Below are positions 42,503 to 51,301 of a DNA stretch of 64,000 nt, in pieces. The DNA comes from Rhodohalobacter mucosus. Lineage in GTDB: Bacteria > Bacteroidota > Rhodothermia > Balneolales > Balneolaceae. The notes under the pieces were generated by a model. It worked only from the letters and a program-made list of their open reading frames with translations. It was not told the origin of the DNA and ran no database searches. The stretch is from positions 434,001 through 498,000 of the forward strand of contig NZ_QGGB01000002.1 of the NCBI RefSeq assembly GCF_003150675.1, written 5' to 3'. Each line of letters opens with the position of its first letter. Within the stretch, counting starts at the first letter, position 1. The translations under genes and the position numbers were made by a program.

Positions 42503-43738
42503 CTAATCTTTCTTTTCTACCTGTTCGGACAAATTGAATGTGCCTGCTAGCAGCACACCCGCAGGAATCACAGGCAGCGCCGCAGCTGCGACCACCCAAT
42601 AGATGAGTCCATTTGGGGTTAGCCCTGCAGGCCAGTGCCCGCTGATCATTGAAAGGGTTACAAGGATTAAACATACACTGAGAATAAAAAGAGTTTTGGC
42701 CGCAGCCTGCCGTTTCCTGCTGAAGGATTCAATTATGACAGCGGACGCCAGGCCAAGAAGCAGCGTGTGAAGATACAGAACACGAACCCCATGCTCTCCC
42801 GGCCAGATACCGTGCGGCATCAGCGCTGCGAGCAAAAACATTACTTTGAGAGAAAAAAAGGCCACAATGGCTTTTCCGGTAAACCCGGAACGGACAGCAG
42901 TTTTCCAAATGAACAGCATAAATATCAGTAAACCCGCTGCGGCAAGCGTCAGTCCGAGATAGGATGCAAACACCATTCCTCCGGTAAGCATCGGCCGGCT
43001 CAGTGATAAAGGAAAAAGCAGCATTGACCCGAACAGGACAGGTACATAATACCAGCCGCTGCGTAGCTTAATTTCAGGCAATTTATCCTCGGAGAGCATA
43101 ACCAGAATACCCATAGCCGCCAGAACGACCCAGCCCTCCGTAAACACGCTCAAAAAAAACCCGGTCAATGCGGTTGGTATCAGGGATCCCGGTGCAGCTG
43201 TAAACTGAGCCACCGTCACCCCCCACGCGCCCAGTGAACTTAAAATCAATGCAAGCAATGCGGTGTCAAACAACAGAAGGCTTAACCGGTCATCCCTCTC
43301 TTTTCTGTATCTGTAATAGAGCCATGCAAACCAGTACCATGTAACCATAATCAGGCCGGATACGGCCGCTGCCAGGGGTATCTCCGCACGTCCAACTGCC
43401 ACCGGTTGATAGCCGTACATGAGAAACAGCGGGTAGGTTAAAAATCCAAGAACAATCATCGTGATCATGCACGGCCTGAATGGCTTCAGCCCGCTCGCCT
43501 CAGGATCACGGAAAACGGATCCTGCCATCAAAATCATCAGCGGAGGGCAGATCCAGTTGAAGAACATCAGGTGTGAATGGGCGTGCCTGAGATTGGCAAA
43601 TTCAATTCCCTCCGGCAAATTTGTGATCAGGCCCAATCGGTAAATAAATCCGGTAAGGCCGGCGAGAATAAAGCTTAACAAGGCCAGCCTCCACACCATC
43701 AGGAATGTTGAAGAATCGTTCTGCCTGCTCAACTCCAT
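42503..43738 (-). CDS. Polytopic membrane protein at the end of the nos operon, possibly heme-binding
   Basis: I start at MELSRQNDSS (43738), 10 bases after the ctaA stop; a start at 43849 would run into ctaA. The 411-residue protein has about 12 membrane segments. Histidines stand at membrane-helix positions: LRHAHSHLMFFNW (helix 2), LMPHGIWPGEHGVRVLYLHT (late pair) and SGHWPAG. The HAHSHLMFFNW segment recalls the helix-2 heme ligand region of heme-copper oxidase-like and NnrS-like proteins. I do not recognise the family with certainty. Position after ctaA suggests heme or copper biology in N2O/NO respiration. Confidence 0.75.
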   Translation of the reverse strand: MELSRQNDSSTFLMVWRLALLSFILAGLTGFIYRLGLITNLPEGIEFANLRHAHSHLMFFNWICPPLMILMAGSVFRDPEASGLKPFRPCMITMIVLGFLTYPLFLMYGYQPVAVGRAEIPLAAAVSGLIMVTWYWFAWLYYRYRKERDDRLSLLLFDTALLALILSSLGAWGVTVAQFTAAPGSLIPTALTGFFLSVFTEGWVVLAAMGILVMLSEDKLPEIKLRSGWYYVPVLFGSMLLFPLSLSRPMLTGGMVFASYLGLTLAAAGLLIFMLFIWKTAVRSGFTGKAIVAFFSLKVMFLLAALMPHGIWPGEHGVRVLYLHTLLLGLASAVIIESFSRKRQAAAKTLFILSVCLILVTLSMISGHWPAGLTPNGLIYWVVAAAALPVIPAGVLLAGTFNLSEQVEKKD

Positions 43739-43748
43739 CTCAGCTCCG

Positions 43749-44807
43749 CTAATCGGTAAGTATCTGCGCTTTTCCTCTCCCAAGCAGGTGGATATAGGAT
43801 ACCACCACTCCAACAAGCAGAAGTGCGGCTCCCTGGTGGAAAACACCAAGCCAGACAGGTACGTGGTAAATCAGCGTATATACGCCAATGAGGTATTGAA
43901 ACAGTACAGCTGCTGTCACGGCCAGCGTATGAAACATCACTCGCGTCCCCGCCTTTACAATGAACGCGCGAACAAGCATCCAGATACTGACCAGGCCAAT
44001 CAGCGTACCAATCACCCTGTGCATCCATTGTACGGTAACCATATTTTGGAGAAAGTTCATCCAGAGTGGCTCGGATATCCAGAGTTCCGGCGGCATCCAG
44101 TATCCAAACATAGTCGGAAAGGTATTGTAAACATGGCCTGCGTGCAGTCCGGCCGTAAATGCTCCGTACACAACCTGCAGGGATATCAGTACTAGAAGTA
44201 AAACGCCCCAGCCAAAAAGTCGTCCCGTATCTTTTAAAGCGGCATTGCGCGATTCACTCAGGTCGAGTGCAAACCACACGCATAGACCGAAAATGACAAA
44301 AGCGATGAACAGGTGAGCGGCCAGCCTGTAGTGGCTCACTGCGGGAACGTCCACAAGACCGCTTTGAACCATGTACCAGCCCATCAGGCCCTGCAGGGTT
44401 CCAATGCCCAAAAGCACCAGCGCTCTGGAGGTCTGTTTGCGGTCGAGCTTTTTTCGGATGAGAAACCAACCGAAAGGAATCAGGAAAACGAGGCCCAGCA
44501 GCCTTCCCAGCATCCGGTGCAGGTATTCCCAGAAAAAAATGACCTTGAACTCGCCCAGGGTCATGTCACTGTTCACCTGGTAGTACTCCGGATAGAGTTT
44601 ATACTGGTCGAACGCTTCGTTCCAGTCGGCCTCGCTGAGCGGTGGTATCGCCCCCATGATGGGTTCCCAGTCTGTCATGGACAGCCCGGAGCCGGTAAGG
44701 CGGGTTATACCGCCAATAATAAGGATGATAAAAACCAGAGTGGCGCCGCTCCAGTACCAGGCTTGTATGCTTTTTCTGTCCGCTGAATTTTTTGTTTGCA
44801 CTTCCAT
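43749..44807 (-). CDS. ctaA: Heme A synthase (COX15/CtaA family)
   Basis: This 352-residue (from 44807) integral membrane protein converts heme O to heme A. It shows the family motif IGGITRLTGSGLSMTDWEPI (near 27-46), then PEYYQVNSDMTLGEFKVIFF and WEYLHRMLGR with a heme-ligand histidine, HYRLAAHLFIAF, VQWMHRVIG and VPVWLGVFHQGAALLL: four helices repeated twice, each with conserved histidines. A start at 44840 is also possible; it would lie 3 bases after nosY. Cytochrome oxidase genes, its usual neighbours, are absent; it is in the nos operon instead. Confidence 0.92.
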   Translation of the reverse strand: MEVQTKNSADRKSIQAWYWSGATLVFIILIIGGITRLTGSGLSMTDWEPIMGAIPPLSEADWNEAFDQYKLYPEYYQVNSDMTLGEFKVIFFWEYLHRMLGRLLGLVFLIPFGWFLIRKKLDRKQTSRALVLLGIGTLQGLMGWYMVQSGLVDVPAVSHYRLAAHLFIAFVIFGLCVWFALDLSESRNAALKDTGRLFGWGVLLLVLISLQVVYGAFTAGLHAGHVYNTFPTMFGYWMPPELWISEPLWMNFLQNMVTVQWMHRVIGTLIGLVSIWMLVRAFIVKAGTRVMFHTLAVTAAVLFQYLIGVYTLIYHVPVWLGVFHQGAALLLVGVVVSYIHLLGRGKAQILTD

Positions 44808-44843
44808 CTGTTTGGTAATCCTGAAATTTATCAGGATCAATGT

Positions 44844-45641
44844 CTAAAAATCTTTCCTGCTAAACAATCTCAAACCGGTCCATGAGGGCACAATCAGCCA
44901 CAGTGAAAGCATCGTTACTGAAAGAACCGATGCCATCGCCGTTCCAAAAAACCGGTTGAATACGGCTCCCGTATATCCCATCAATGCAGAAATATCAAAT
45001 TCGATTAATATCATAATTCTGGCAAGGTCCATCGGGTTTAACATCGTGATGGCAATAATTCCTGTCTCGAGGGGGTAATCTCCCAAAAGAAAAATGATTA
45101 CCATAATTAAACCATCATAAATAACGGCCATAAAAAGCCAGATAATGATAGAGAAACCAAACCCCTTAATTTTATCATCATAAAACCAGAGTCCCATCAC
45201 AAAACCCAAGCCCACAAAAATAAAGGTAAGCAGCGATCCAAGGCCCAAAACAAGAAACAGCGGCGACCCGGTGCCTTCAGTTAACCCACCATGCCAGGCA
45301 AGAGGTAATATGGAACCAACCAGGAAAGCGACCGTAAGAGGTGCGGAAATGCCCGTGTATAAACCCCAGAAAAGTGCTGACCTGCTAACCGGCTGCGTAA
45401 GAAGAAGTTCAAGATAATCACGGGATTGATATATATAGAGAATACCATAGATCAAACTGATCATCGGAATGAGCAGCAGCATGATATTACTGACGCTTAC
45501 CCATACCTCAGTACCGTCGCCGGCGAAACGAAAAAGTGAATCGGTAAGAAGTAGAAAAATCAGCCCGTAGCCAATCACCCACTTTGCCCTCAGCAGGGTT
45601 TTAAATTCATTGCGTAATATTTTTAAATAGATACTCATCAT
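44844..45641 (-). CDS. nosY: NosY-like ABC transporter permease
   Basis: This 265-residue protein has six membrane segments (SLIYGILYIYQSRDYLELLL... in the first half). LLLTQPVSRSALFWGLYTGI is the typical NosY/ABC2 stretch. It forms with NosF the inner-membrane ABC complex required to mature the CuZ site of N2O reductase, supplying a sulfur species to NosD. The start overlaps the nosF stop by 4 bases, a sign of translational coupling. Gene order nosD-nosF-nosY is as in known clusters. Confidence 0.92.
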   Translation of the reverse strand: MMSIYLKILRNEFKTLLRAKWVIGYGLIFLLLTDSLFRFAGDGTEVWVSVSNIMLLLIPMISLIYGILYIYQSRDYLELLLTQPVSRSALFWGLYTGISAPLTVAFLVGSILPLAWHGGLTEGTGSPLFLVLGLGSLLTFIFVGLGFVMGLWFYDDKIKGFGFSIIIWLFMAVIYDGLIMVIIFLLGDYPLETGIIAITMLNPMDLARIMILIEFDISALMGYTGAVFNRFFGTAMASVLSVTMLSLWLIVPSWTGLRLFSRKDF

Positions 45642-46348
45642 GAACCGGGTTCCTCCATCAGTTTTGCAATAGCTCCTTCCAGCCGCTCCTGACGATTTTC
45701 TTTCAGCAGATCATCAATTCGGCCGTAATATTTAATTTCACCCTCCAGAATGAACACCACATGATCTACAAGCTGCTCCAGCTCACTCATGATATGAGAT
45801 GTAATCAGCACGGTTTTACCCGACTCTTTCTCTTTCTGAATCCGTTCTTTAAAAATGTAGCTGGATCGAGGATCCAAGCCTGCCGTGGGCTCATCAAAAA
45901 ACAGAATGGAAGGATTAAACATCATGGCAATCGCGGCACCCACTTTTTGCCTGTTGCCTCCTGAGAGCGCCCTCAAGGATTTCTGAAGTTCTTTATTCAG
46001 GTCGAACTCTTCAATCAGTTCATCCAAATATACCGGGTCTTCGCCCCTCAGGTGCTGCATGAGACCGAAAAGATCGTTTACTGCCATTTGTTCCGGATAT
46101 CGTGCTTGCTGGGGCATGTACCCGATATTCCTTCGGTATTCATAATTTCCGTTCAACCGGATATTGTTTATGGTAATATCCCCGGAATCGGCCTTTACCA
46201 GTCCCAGCATTGTTTTAATCAGCGTTGTTTTTCCGGCTCCGTTTGGGCCAACAATGCCTGTAGACTGGCCTTCAGGTATGGTCAGATTCAGCCCTTTCAA
46301 AACCTGTTGAGAGCCGAAAGCTTTTTTTAAGTTATTTACGTAAATCAT
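45638..46348 (-). CDS. nosF: NosF-like ABC ATPase
   Basis: This 236-residue ATPase has Walker A GPNGAGKTT (near 34-42), Q-loop GYMPQQARYPEQM, signature LSGGNRQKVG, Walker B ILFFDEPTAGLDP and switch histidine TSHIMSELEQL. It belongs to the DrrA/NosF subclass. It overlaps nosD and nosY by 4 bases on each side (ATGA). It powers the NosFY complex in copper-sulfide cluster assembly. Confidence 0.94.
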   Translation of the reverse strand: MIYVNNLKKAFGSQQVLKGLNLTIPEGQSTGIVGPNGAGKTTLIKTMLGLVKADSGDITINNIRLNGNYEYRRNIGYMPQQARYPEQMAVNDLFGLMQHLRGEDPVYLDELIEEFDLNKELQKSLRALSGGNRQKVGAAIAMMFNPSILFFDEPTAGLDPRSSYIFKERIQKEKESGKTVLITSHIMSELEQLVDHVVFILEGEIKYYGRIDDLLKENRQERLEGAIAKLMEEPGS

Positions 46349-47613
46349 TGAACAGGCTCCATAGACGGTTTAGGGTCAGTCAGGTTTTTTGGCGTTAATA
46401 CAGGAAAGATTCTTTCGGCCGTATCAAGCAGGCCGGCCATCAAACTCCTGAGCATAATCAGCGATAGAGGCTGACGCTCAGCAAAAAGTGAAAACAGGCG
46501 AACCGGCCGGTACTCCACGTCTCCGATACCGTCCCGGTCAAGGTCGTATCCTTCGTACTGGCTCCAGTAATTGCCTTCATAGTGATTAGGATTTGAACGA
46601 CTGTTCGTTGATACTTCAAACACATTGCCAAAAAAATTATTCCTGACGATTCGGTTATCCACTCCATTAGCCATCATTCGGATGGCGGTACCGTTTTCCG
46701 TGAAGTTGTTTTGTTCGATCTGAACACGATTGGAAGCTTCACTGTAGATACCTACCGAATTGGATTCAAAACGGTTGTTTTCAACCACGCTGTCGTTGAT
46801 CTCCTTTAGCAGAAGCCCGTAACGGTTTGCTCCCCAGTTTTGTACAAATAGGTTACGCTGCATAACAACGTTCCTGGTGTACATTACGGCTACTCCGGAG
46901 ACGTTGTCTCTGAACTCATTATCGATGTAGCTGCAATGGTCAGAGTACATAAAATGAAGGCCATATCTGATATTGCTGTACACTCTGTTTCCCGTCATTG
47001 TGCCGCCCTCAACAAATTCAAGGTAGATGCCGTCACGGTGGCCGGTAATTTCGTTCTGATGCACCTCCACATCTTTGCTGTACCACATGTGGATACCATT
47101 ACCGGATGTGGTTTGCCGGTCTGCGTTCGAAATAATTGTATTACCGGTTACCTCTACATTTTCACTTTTGGCTATAAAAACCCCGAAAAAATTATTCGTA
47201 AGCGTCAGGTTTTGTATCAGGATGTTATTGCTCTCCTCTATAAGAATGGCCGCAAAGTCATCCATGAAACCGGAACCTGAATTTTTGATTTCAAAATTTT
47301 TAAGAGTGATGTTCTCTCCTTTCAGAATGAGGCCGTAACCTTCTCCTCCGATATCCAGAACGGCGCTGTTTTGTCCGTCAATCGTTACTGCTTTCTCAAT
47401 AAGCAGTTCCCGAACATTGTAGGTTCCAGGCCCTATCCGTATGGTTGAGCCGGAGTCTGCTTGCTGAATCAACGCTTCAAGCCTGTTCTCTGACTCAGGA
47501 AGTTCTGCCGTTTGTGCGGCAGACATCAGGGGTATCATGCTCAGGCAGAAACCGGACAGAAGATATTTAAGATGCGTGGTCCTAAATATTGATAAAAAGG
47601 GGGTGGCTGTCAT
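46345..47613 (-). CDS. nosD: NosD, periplasmic maturation protein of N2O reductase
   Basis: I start at the ATG (47613) that overlaps the nosL stop in an ATGA; a start at 47628 would add five residues. About 422 residues. Signal peptide (LSGFCLSMIPLMSAAQT), then right-handed parallel beta-helix repeats of the CASH/NosD type: NITLKNFEIKNSGSGFMDD, NNILIQNLTLTNNFFGVFIA, GNGIHMWYSKDVEVHQNEIT, DGIYLEFVEGG, then YGLHFMYSDHCSYIDNEF. The block GLHFMYSD is a NosD hallmark. It closes with a membrane-proximal hydrophobic segment. It works with NosFY to build CuZ in NosZ. Confidence 0.95.
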   Translation of the reverse strand: MTATPFLSIFRTTHLKYLLSGFCLSMIPLMSAAQTAELPESENRLEALIQQADSGSTIRIGPGTYNVRELLIEKAVTIDGQNSAVLDIGGEGYGLILKGENITLKNFEIKNSGSGFMDDFAAILIEESNNILIQNLTLTNNFFGVFIAKSENVEVTGNTIISNADRQTTSGNGIHMWYSKDVEVHQNEITGHRDGIYLEFVEGGTMTGNRVYSNIRYGLHFMYSDHCSYIDNEFRDNVSGVAVMYTRNVVMQRNLFVQNWGANRYGLLLKEINDSVVENNRFESNSVGIYSEASNRVQIEQNNFTENGTAIRMMANGVDNRIVRNNFFGNVFEVSTNSRSNPNHYEGNYWSQYEGYDLDRDGIGDVEYRPVRLFSLFAERQPLSLIMLRSLMAGLLDTAERIFPVLTPKNLTDPKPSMEPVQ

Positions 47614-48062
47614 CGTTGTAAGTCCCATTTATCGACTACATAATTTACGGTTACATTCCAGTTCATTAATTCTGCATCCCCAATATCTGAAGGCAGAGGT
47701 ACATGACCCGGCATTGCAAAGAGCGAGAGGCCCATGGGGCTTTGAATTGTTTCTGCATGATAAATATTCGCATTATCGATCAGTATCCACTGTTTTTGTC
47801 GCGTGTAATCCGAAACATACATTTTTGATTTGCCAGCGTGATCCGGGTTCTGATAGTGATAAGCTGCCATGCACTCGATACTGTCGAAGGTGTATGATTT
47901 TCCTTTATCGCTAACCATCTGGGATGCAAATTGCATATCAGATACCACCATTTTACAATACACACATTCATCCGTGTGCAGGTGCACCTCTTTGGGATCC
48001 TGGGATATGCAGGCAGTAAGCAGCAGAATAAGCAGAGTGGACAGAACGATACTTTTTTTCAT
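47610..48062 (-). CDS. nosL: NosL-like copper lipoprotein
   Basis: Start at MKKSIVLSTLLI (48062), about 150 residues; an ATG at 48077 directly follows the preceding stop and is an alternative. The lipobox is LLTACIS. The NosL copper motif is DECVYCKMVVSDMQFASQMV, with later YTFDSIECMAAYHYQNPDHA. NosL binds Cu(I) and delivers copper to NosZ. It overlaps nosD by 4 bases and follows the nosB-like gene. Confidence 0.93.
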   Translation of the reverse strand: MKKSIVLSTLLILLLTACISQDPKEVHLHTDECVYCKMVVSDMQFASQMVSDKGKSYTFDSIECMAAYHYQNPDHAGKSKMYVSDYTRQKQWILIDNANIYHAETIQSPMGLSLFAMPGHVPLPSDIGDAELMNWNVTVNYVVDKWDLQR

Positions 48063-48077
48063 GATGGTTCTCCGCAT

Positions 48078-48659
48078 TTAATTTTCTTTTGAGGATGACT
48101 TGCCTGACCAAAATGCATACGAAGCAAGACCCATGCTGATCAATGAAATGTAGAATCCGGGTCCCGGCCAGGATGAAGCGGTAATATTGAGCAACTGTTT
48201 TGTGCCAATCAGCGGCGGCTGATACGTCATGCCAGGCACTTTTATAGCGGCATCATCGCTCAGATTGTGTCCGTAATCGTAACCCCAAAGGTAGAAATCG
48301 ACCAGGCCTGCAATTGCAAGGAGTACAAAAAGAAGGATCCAGATCAGCAGTGCATTACGGTTTCCCCACAAGGCAATGACCAGTCCTGACGTAATCAGGA
48401 AGGCAAAGATCCAGGGCATAATTTTGAGTTCAGGTATTGATTCCGGCGTAATCTCTTTCATGCCGATATAATGGTTCAGACCGTTAATATTCAGAAGGTC
48501 ATTCTTTTTCTGTCCTTCAATTTTATTGATTGAAATCTCCATTCCTATCCCTTCCGGGTACTGAGGTGCATCCATGTCAATAGTCCAGATTGGAACAAAA
48601 AATACGAGTCCCAGAAGCAGTGCGGCGACTGCAGTCAATGATTTTTCTTTGGTGCCCAT
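48078..48659 (-). CDS. nosB: NosB-like four-helix membrane protein of clade II nos clusters
   Basis: This 193-residue protein has four or five membrane segments (TAVAALLLGLVFFVPIWTID, IMPWIFAFLITSGLVIALWG, ALLIWILLFVLLAIAGLVDF and a last near 165-183) and a periplasmic segment with MDAPQYPEGIGMEISINKIE and LNGLNHYIGMKEI. Its place directly after nosZ and before nosL is that of nosB in clade II (Sec-type) clusters such as that of Wolinella. NosB is needed for N2O reduction but its role is not settled. Assignment rests on position, size and topology. Confidence 0.75.
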   Translation of the reverse strand: MGTKEKSLTAVAALLLGLVFFVPIWTIDMDAPQYPEGIGMEISINKIEGQKKNDLLNINGLNHYIGMKEITPESIPELKIMPWIFAFLITSGLVIALWGNRNALLIWILLFVLLAIAGLVDFYLWGYDYGHNLSDDAAIKVPGMTYQPPLIGTKQLLNITASSWPGPGFYISLISMGLASYAFWSGKSSSKEN

Positions 48660-48690
48660 TTATACCTCATTTTCCTTTTGAGTTTGTTAA

Positions 48691-48721
48691 GAAGAGAAAA
48701 GGGCCGGTCAAAGCCCTCTTC
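48691..48721 (-). promoter_or_regulatory. Intercistronic hairpin between nosZ and nosB
   Basis: Minus strand: GAAGAGGGC (48721-48713) pairs with GCCC-TTTT-CTCTTC (ending 48691). A stretch rich in T follows the inner stem. It may act as a partial terminator or an mRNA processing barrier that lets nosZ be made in excess of the maturation proteins. Confidence 0.5.
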
Positions 48722-48752
48722 AAGGTCTGAATATTAGATCATCTCCATTTTT

Positions 48753-50732
48753 TTAATTTCCTGTACCATAGCTAATCGGAACATTTGATCCTGCCGGAGA
48801 CACCCGTGCATATCCCTGCATCTCCTGGTGAAGAGCTGAGCAGAAGTCGGTGCAGTAGAAAGGATAAACACCCGGTTTTTGCGGTTCCCAGACAAGTGTC
48901 CTGGTCTCGCCCGGCATAATCAGCAACTCAGCTGTTCGGGCACCAAGCATGGCAAATCCGTGAGGCACATCCCAGTCCTGCTCAAGGTTGGTTACATGGA
49001 AATAGACCTTATCACCCACTTTAATACCTTCAATATTGTCTGGTGCAAAGTGGCTGCGAATTGTGGTCATATATACATGAACATTGTTGCCATCACGCTC
49101 CACCCTGGTATCGGCTTCTGTTTTGGTTGCTGCAGGGTGATTGTTCTCTTCGAGCTGATAAAACCTGATTTGTCTCTCTTTTACGATATCCGCTGCGATA
49201 CCCTGAGCATAATGAGGTTCACCGTCTGTCGGAAAATCAAGAAGCAGCTCCATTTTATCGCCGCTGATGTCGATAAGCTGCGCTGAGTGAAACAGTTCGG
49301 GACCGGTTGGCAGATAGCGGTCTTTGGTGATTTTATTCAGTGCCACCAAGTATTTTCCTTCCGGTTGCATGCTGTCTCCGCCGGGTATCATCAGGTGACC
49401 GGGAGAATAGTAGGTATCGATCCGGTCAACGACCTCGAAAGTTTCCAGGCTCCATTTCACAACCTCGGATGAGATAAATGCCGTGGTGTAGGCGTAGCCT
49501 TTACCATCGAATTCCGTATGAAGAGTACCAATACCTGCATTTTCCACTTCCGCGTGAATTACGGAATCATAATTCAATACCGGAATGCCATCGACTTCGC
49601 CTTCGAAATCTTCATTTTCTATAGCCTCAATCATTTTTTCAAAAGAGTGCACTGGCAGAACGGATGAGAGTTTTCCACCGCCAATTATGTAACGACCGCT
49701 GGGATCCACATCCACGCCGTGCGGAGATTTGGGTGTTGGCAGGTAGTAGATAATACCCGGGTTTTCGATCGGATCGATCACCGTCACCGTTTCAACCAGT
49801 TCAGATTTTGCACGCTGTTCATTGTGATCCATATAATTGCGATAGTGGGGGGCCGGAATTTCCCTGCCTTCACCATTTGCCACCAGTTCGGCAGCTTTTC
49901 GCCAGTTAACAGCTGCAATAAAGTCCTTGTCATTTCTGGACGCATTTCTTTCAAGCAGGGTGTGAGCCTCTTCCGTATTGTAGCTCGTAAAGAACGACCA
50001 GTCGGCCGATGGACCCTTACCTGCATGAGAAAGGTCATAGTTAAAACCGGGTACCAGAATCTGGAAATCAATATTCATCTCACCCTCTTCGCCCACTTTA
50101 ATAAATGAGAGTGTTCCCTTGAAGTTTTCTGCATACGAAGAGATGCTGACATCCTGATTTTCCAGAGTCTCCTCATCCATTGGAATGCTAAACCGGGTAG
50201 CAGCTGAGATATACTCGGTATTGGTCGTAACAAATGGAGAGGCGTGATTGCCGGCTGCATTGGGAATCTCAATGATCTCCGCGGTCTGGAAGTTGGCAAA
50301 GTCAATCCGGGCTACCCTCGGTGTATTGTTTGCATTTATAAATATCCATCGACCGTCAGGCACACCGTCAGTTTGCGACATCTCAGGGTGATGGGCATCA
50401 TCCCAGGGAATAAATCCATGAGTGGTCTGAAGCATCGGCTTGGTCTCTTCAGAATAGCCGTAACCGCTCACCGGGGCCTGCGAAAAGACCGGTATAGTAT
50501 AGAGATGACGGCCTGATGGCAAACCGTAAACGGTCATCTGACCACTATAACCGCCCGAAAACATGCCATAGAATTCATCGTGTTCTCCGGGGGCTACATA
50601 AACCTTTTGGGCCGCGTCAGATGAACCCGCCAAATTTTGCTGTGATGGACAGCCATAAAGTGTTAATCCGATTATCGCAATAAAAGGCACTGCCCACCAT
50701 GTACGCCTTTTTTTGTTATCTATTGGTTTCAT
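48753..50732 (-). CDS. nosZ: Nitrous oxide reductase, Sec-type lipoprotein (clade II-like)
   Basis: This 659-residue enzyme reduces N2O to N2. The N-terminus is a Sec lipoprotein signal (IIGLTLYGCPSQQ, Cys near 28), with no twin-arginine motif. The beta-propeller holds histidines of the CuZ site, for example DDAHHPEMSQ and SPHGVDVDPSGRY. The C-terminal cupredoxin has the full CuA site: DWDVPHGFAM and YPFYCTDFCSALHQEMQGY (C-x3-C-x3-H-x2-M). Sec export and the neighbour nosB match clade II. It follows the cytochrome c gene by 33 bases and heads the nosBLDFY series. Confidence 0.97.
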   Translation of the reverse strand: MKPIDNKKRRTWWAVPFIAIIGLTLYGCPSQQNLAGSSDAAQKVYVAPGEHDEFYGMFSGGYSGQMTVYGLPSGRHLYTIPVFSQAPVSGYGYSEETKPMLQTTHGFIPWDDAHHPEMSQTDGVPDGRWIFINANNTPRVARIDFANFQTAEIIEIPNAAGNHASPFVTTNTEYISAATRFSIPMDEETLENQDVSISSYAENFKGTLSFIKVGEEGEMNIDFQILVPGFNYDLSHAGKGPSADWSFFTSYNTEEAHTLLERNASRNDKDFIAAVNWRKAAELVANGEGREIPAPHYRNYMDHNEQRAKSELVETVTVIDPIENPGIIYYLPTPKSPHGVDVDPSGRYIIGGGKLSSVLPVHSFEKMIEAIENEDFEGEVDGIPVLNYDSVIHAEVENAGIGTLHTEFDGKGYAYTTAFISSEVVKWSLETFEVVDRIDTYYSPGHLMIPGGDSMQPEGKYLVALNKITKDRYLPTGPELFHSAQLIDISGDKMELLLDFPTDGEPHYAQGIAADIVKERQIRFYQLEENNHPAATKTEADTRVERDGNNVHVYMTTIRSHFAPDNIEGIKVGDKVYFHVTNLEQDWDVPHGFAMLGARTAELLIMPGETRTLVWEPQKPGVYPFYCTDFCSALHQEMQGYARVSPAGSNVPISYGTGN

Positions 50733-50765
50733 AATTGTATTGATTTATTGATTAGTAGAGGTTTT

Positions 50766-51248
50766 TTAATTTTCCTTTTCGGGCATTTCGATTGTTCTGA
50801 AGTACTCAACTATTGCCCTCGCTTCTTCTATGGTTACATTCTGATAGGGCATTGGCGACATGTATTCCTGCATCATTTTCCTGCCTTCAGGATGCTTTTT
50901 GGTCATTTCGTCAGGATTCATGATCATGTTCATTGTGTATGTGGCTGATCTTCTTTCAAGCACTTCACCAACCGCAGGACCGATATATCTTTCTGTAGGC
51001 TTGTGGCATGCCGTACATTTGGCATTAAATATGGCTTTGCCTTCCTCTGCCAGGCTGGTGTCCAGCTCACCAAGTTCCACCACTTCGTTGACTGGGCCTA
51101 TGCCGTGCTCCATTTCAAAATCAGTTAGTCCGCTTGTGCTTTGGTTTGCTGTACTATCACCTCTATCGCTGCTTTCATCAGCCCCTCCGCAGGCAGTAAA
51201 TGCGAGGATGGCGATGATTGATAGTGCTGTCATCACGTAAGTTTTCAT
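50766..51248 (-). CDS. Monoheme cytochrome c lipoprotein of the nos operon
   Basis: Start at MKTYVMTALS (51248), 160 residues; the upstream ATG at 51305 would span the candidate operator at 51264-51279. The signal is lipoprotein type (LAFTACGGADES). One heme site, CTACHK, is followed by YIGPAVGEV and a Met-rich C-terminus (EYMSPMPYQNVTIEEARAIV) with the probable axial methionine. It most likely passes electrons to NosZ. First gene of the nos operon. Confidence 0.93.
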   Translation of the reverse strand: MKTYVMTALSIIAILAFTACGGADESSDRGDSTANQSTSGLTDFEMEHGIGPVNEVVELGELDTSLAEEGKAIFNAKCTACHKPTERYIGPAVGEVLERRSATYTMNMIMNPDEMTKKHPEGRKMMQEYMSPMPYQNVTIEEARAIVEYFRTIEMPEKEN

Positions 51249-51263
51249 AGTAAAAAAAGAATT

Positions 51264-51279
51264 AAGAGTGCTTTGTCTG
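51264..51279. promoter_or_regulatory. Operator-like site AAGAGTGCTTTGTCTG before the nos operon
   Basis: It matches the AAGAGT-N2-TTTGTCT core of the sites at 56528 and 56721. It lies 16-31 bases before the cytochrome c start codon, so in the promoter/leader of the entire nos operon. Confidence 0.55.
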
Positions 51280-51301
51280 TTATATGGTAAAATTTTTCTG
51301 T

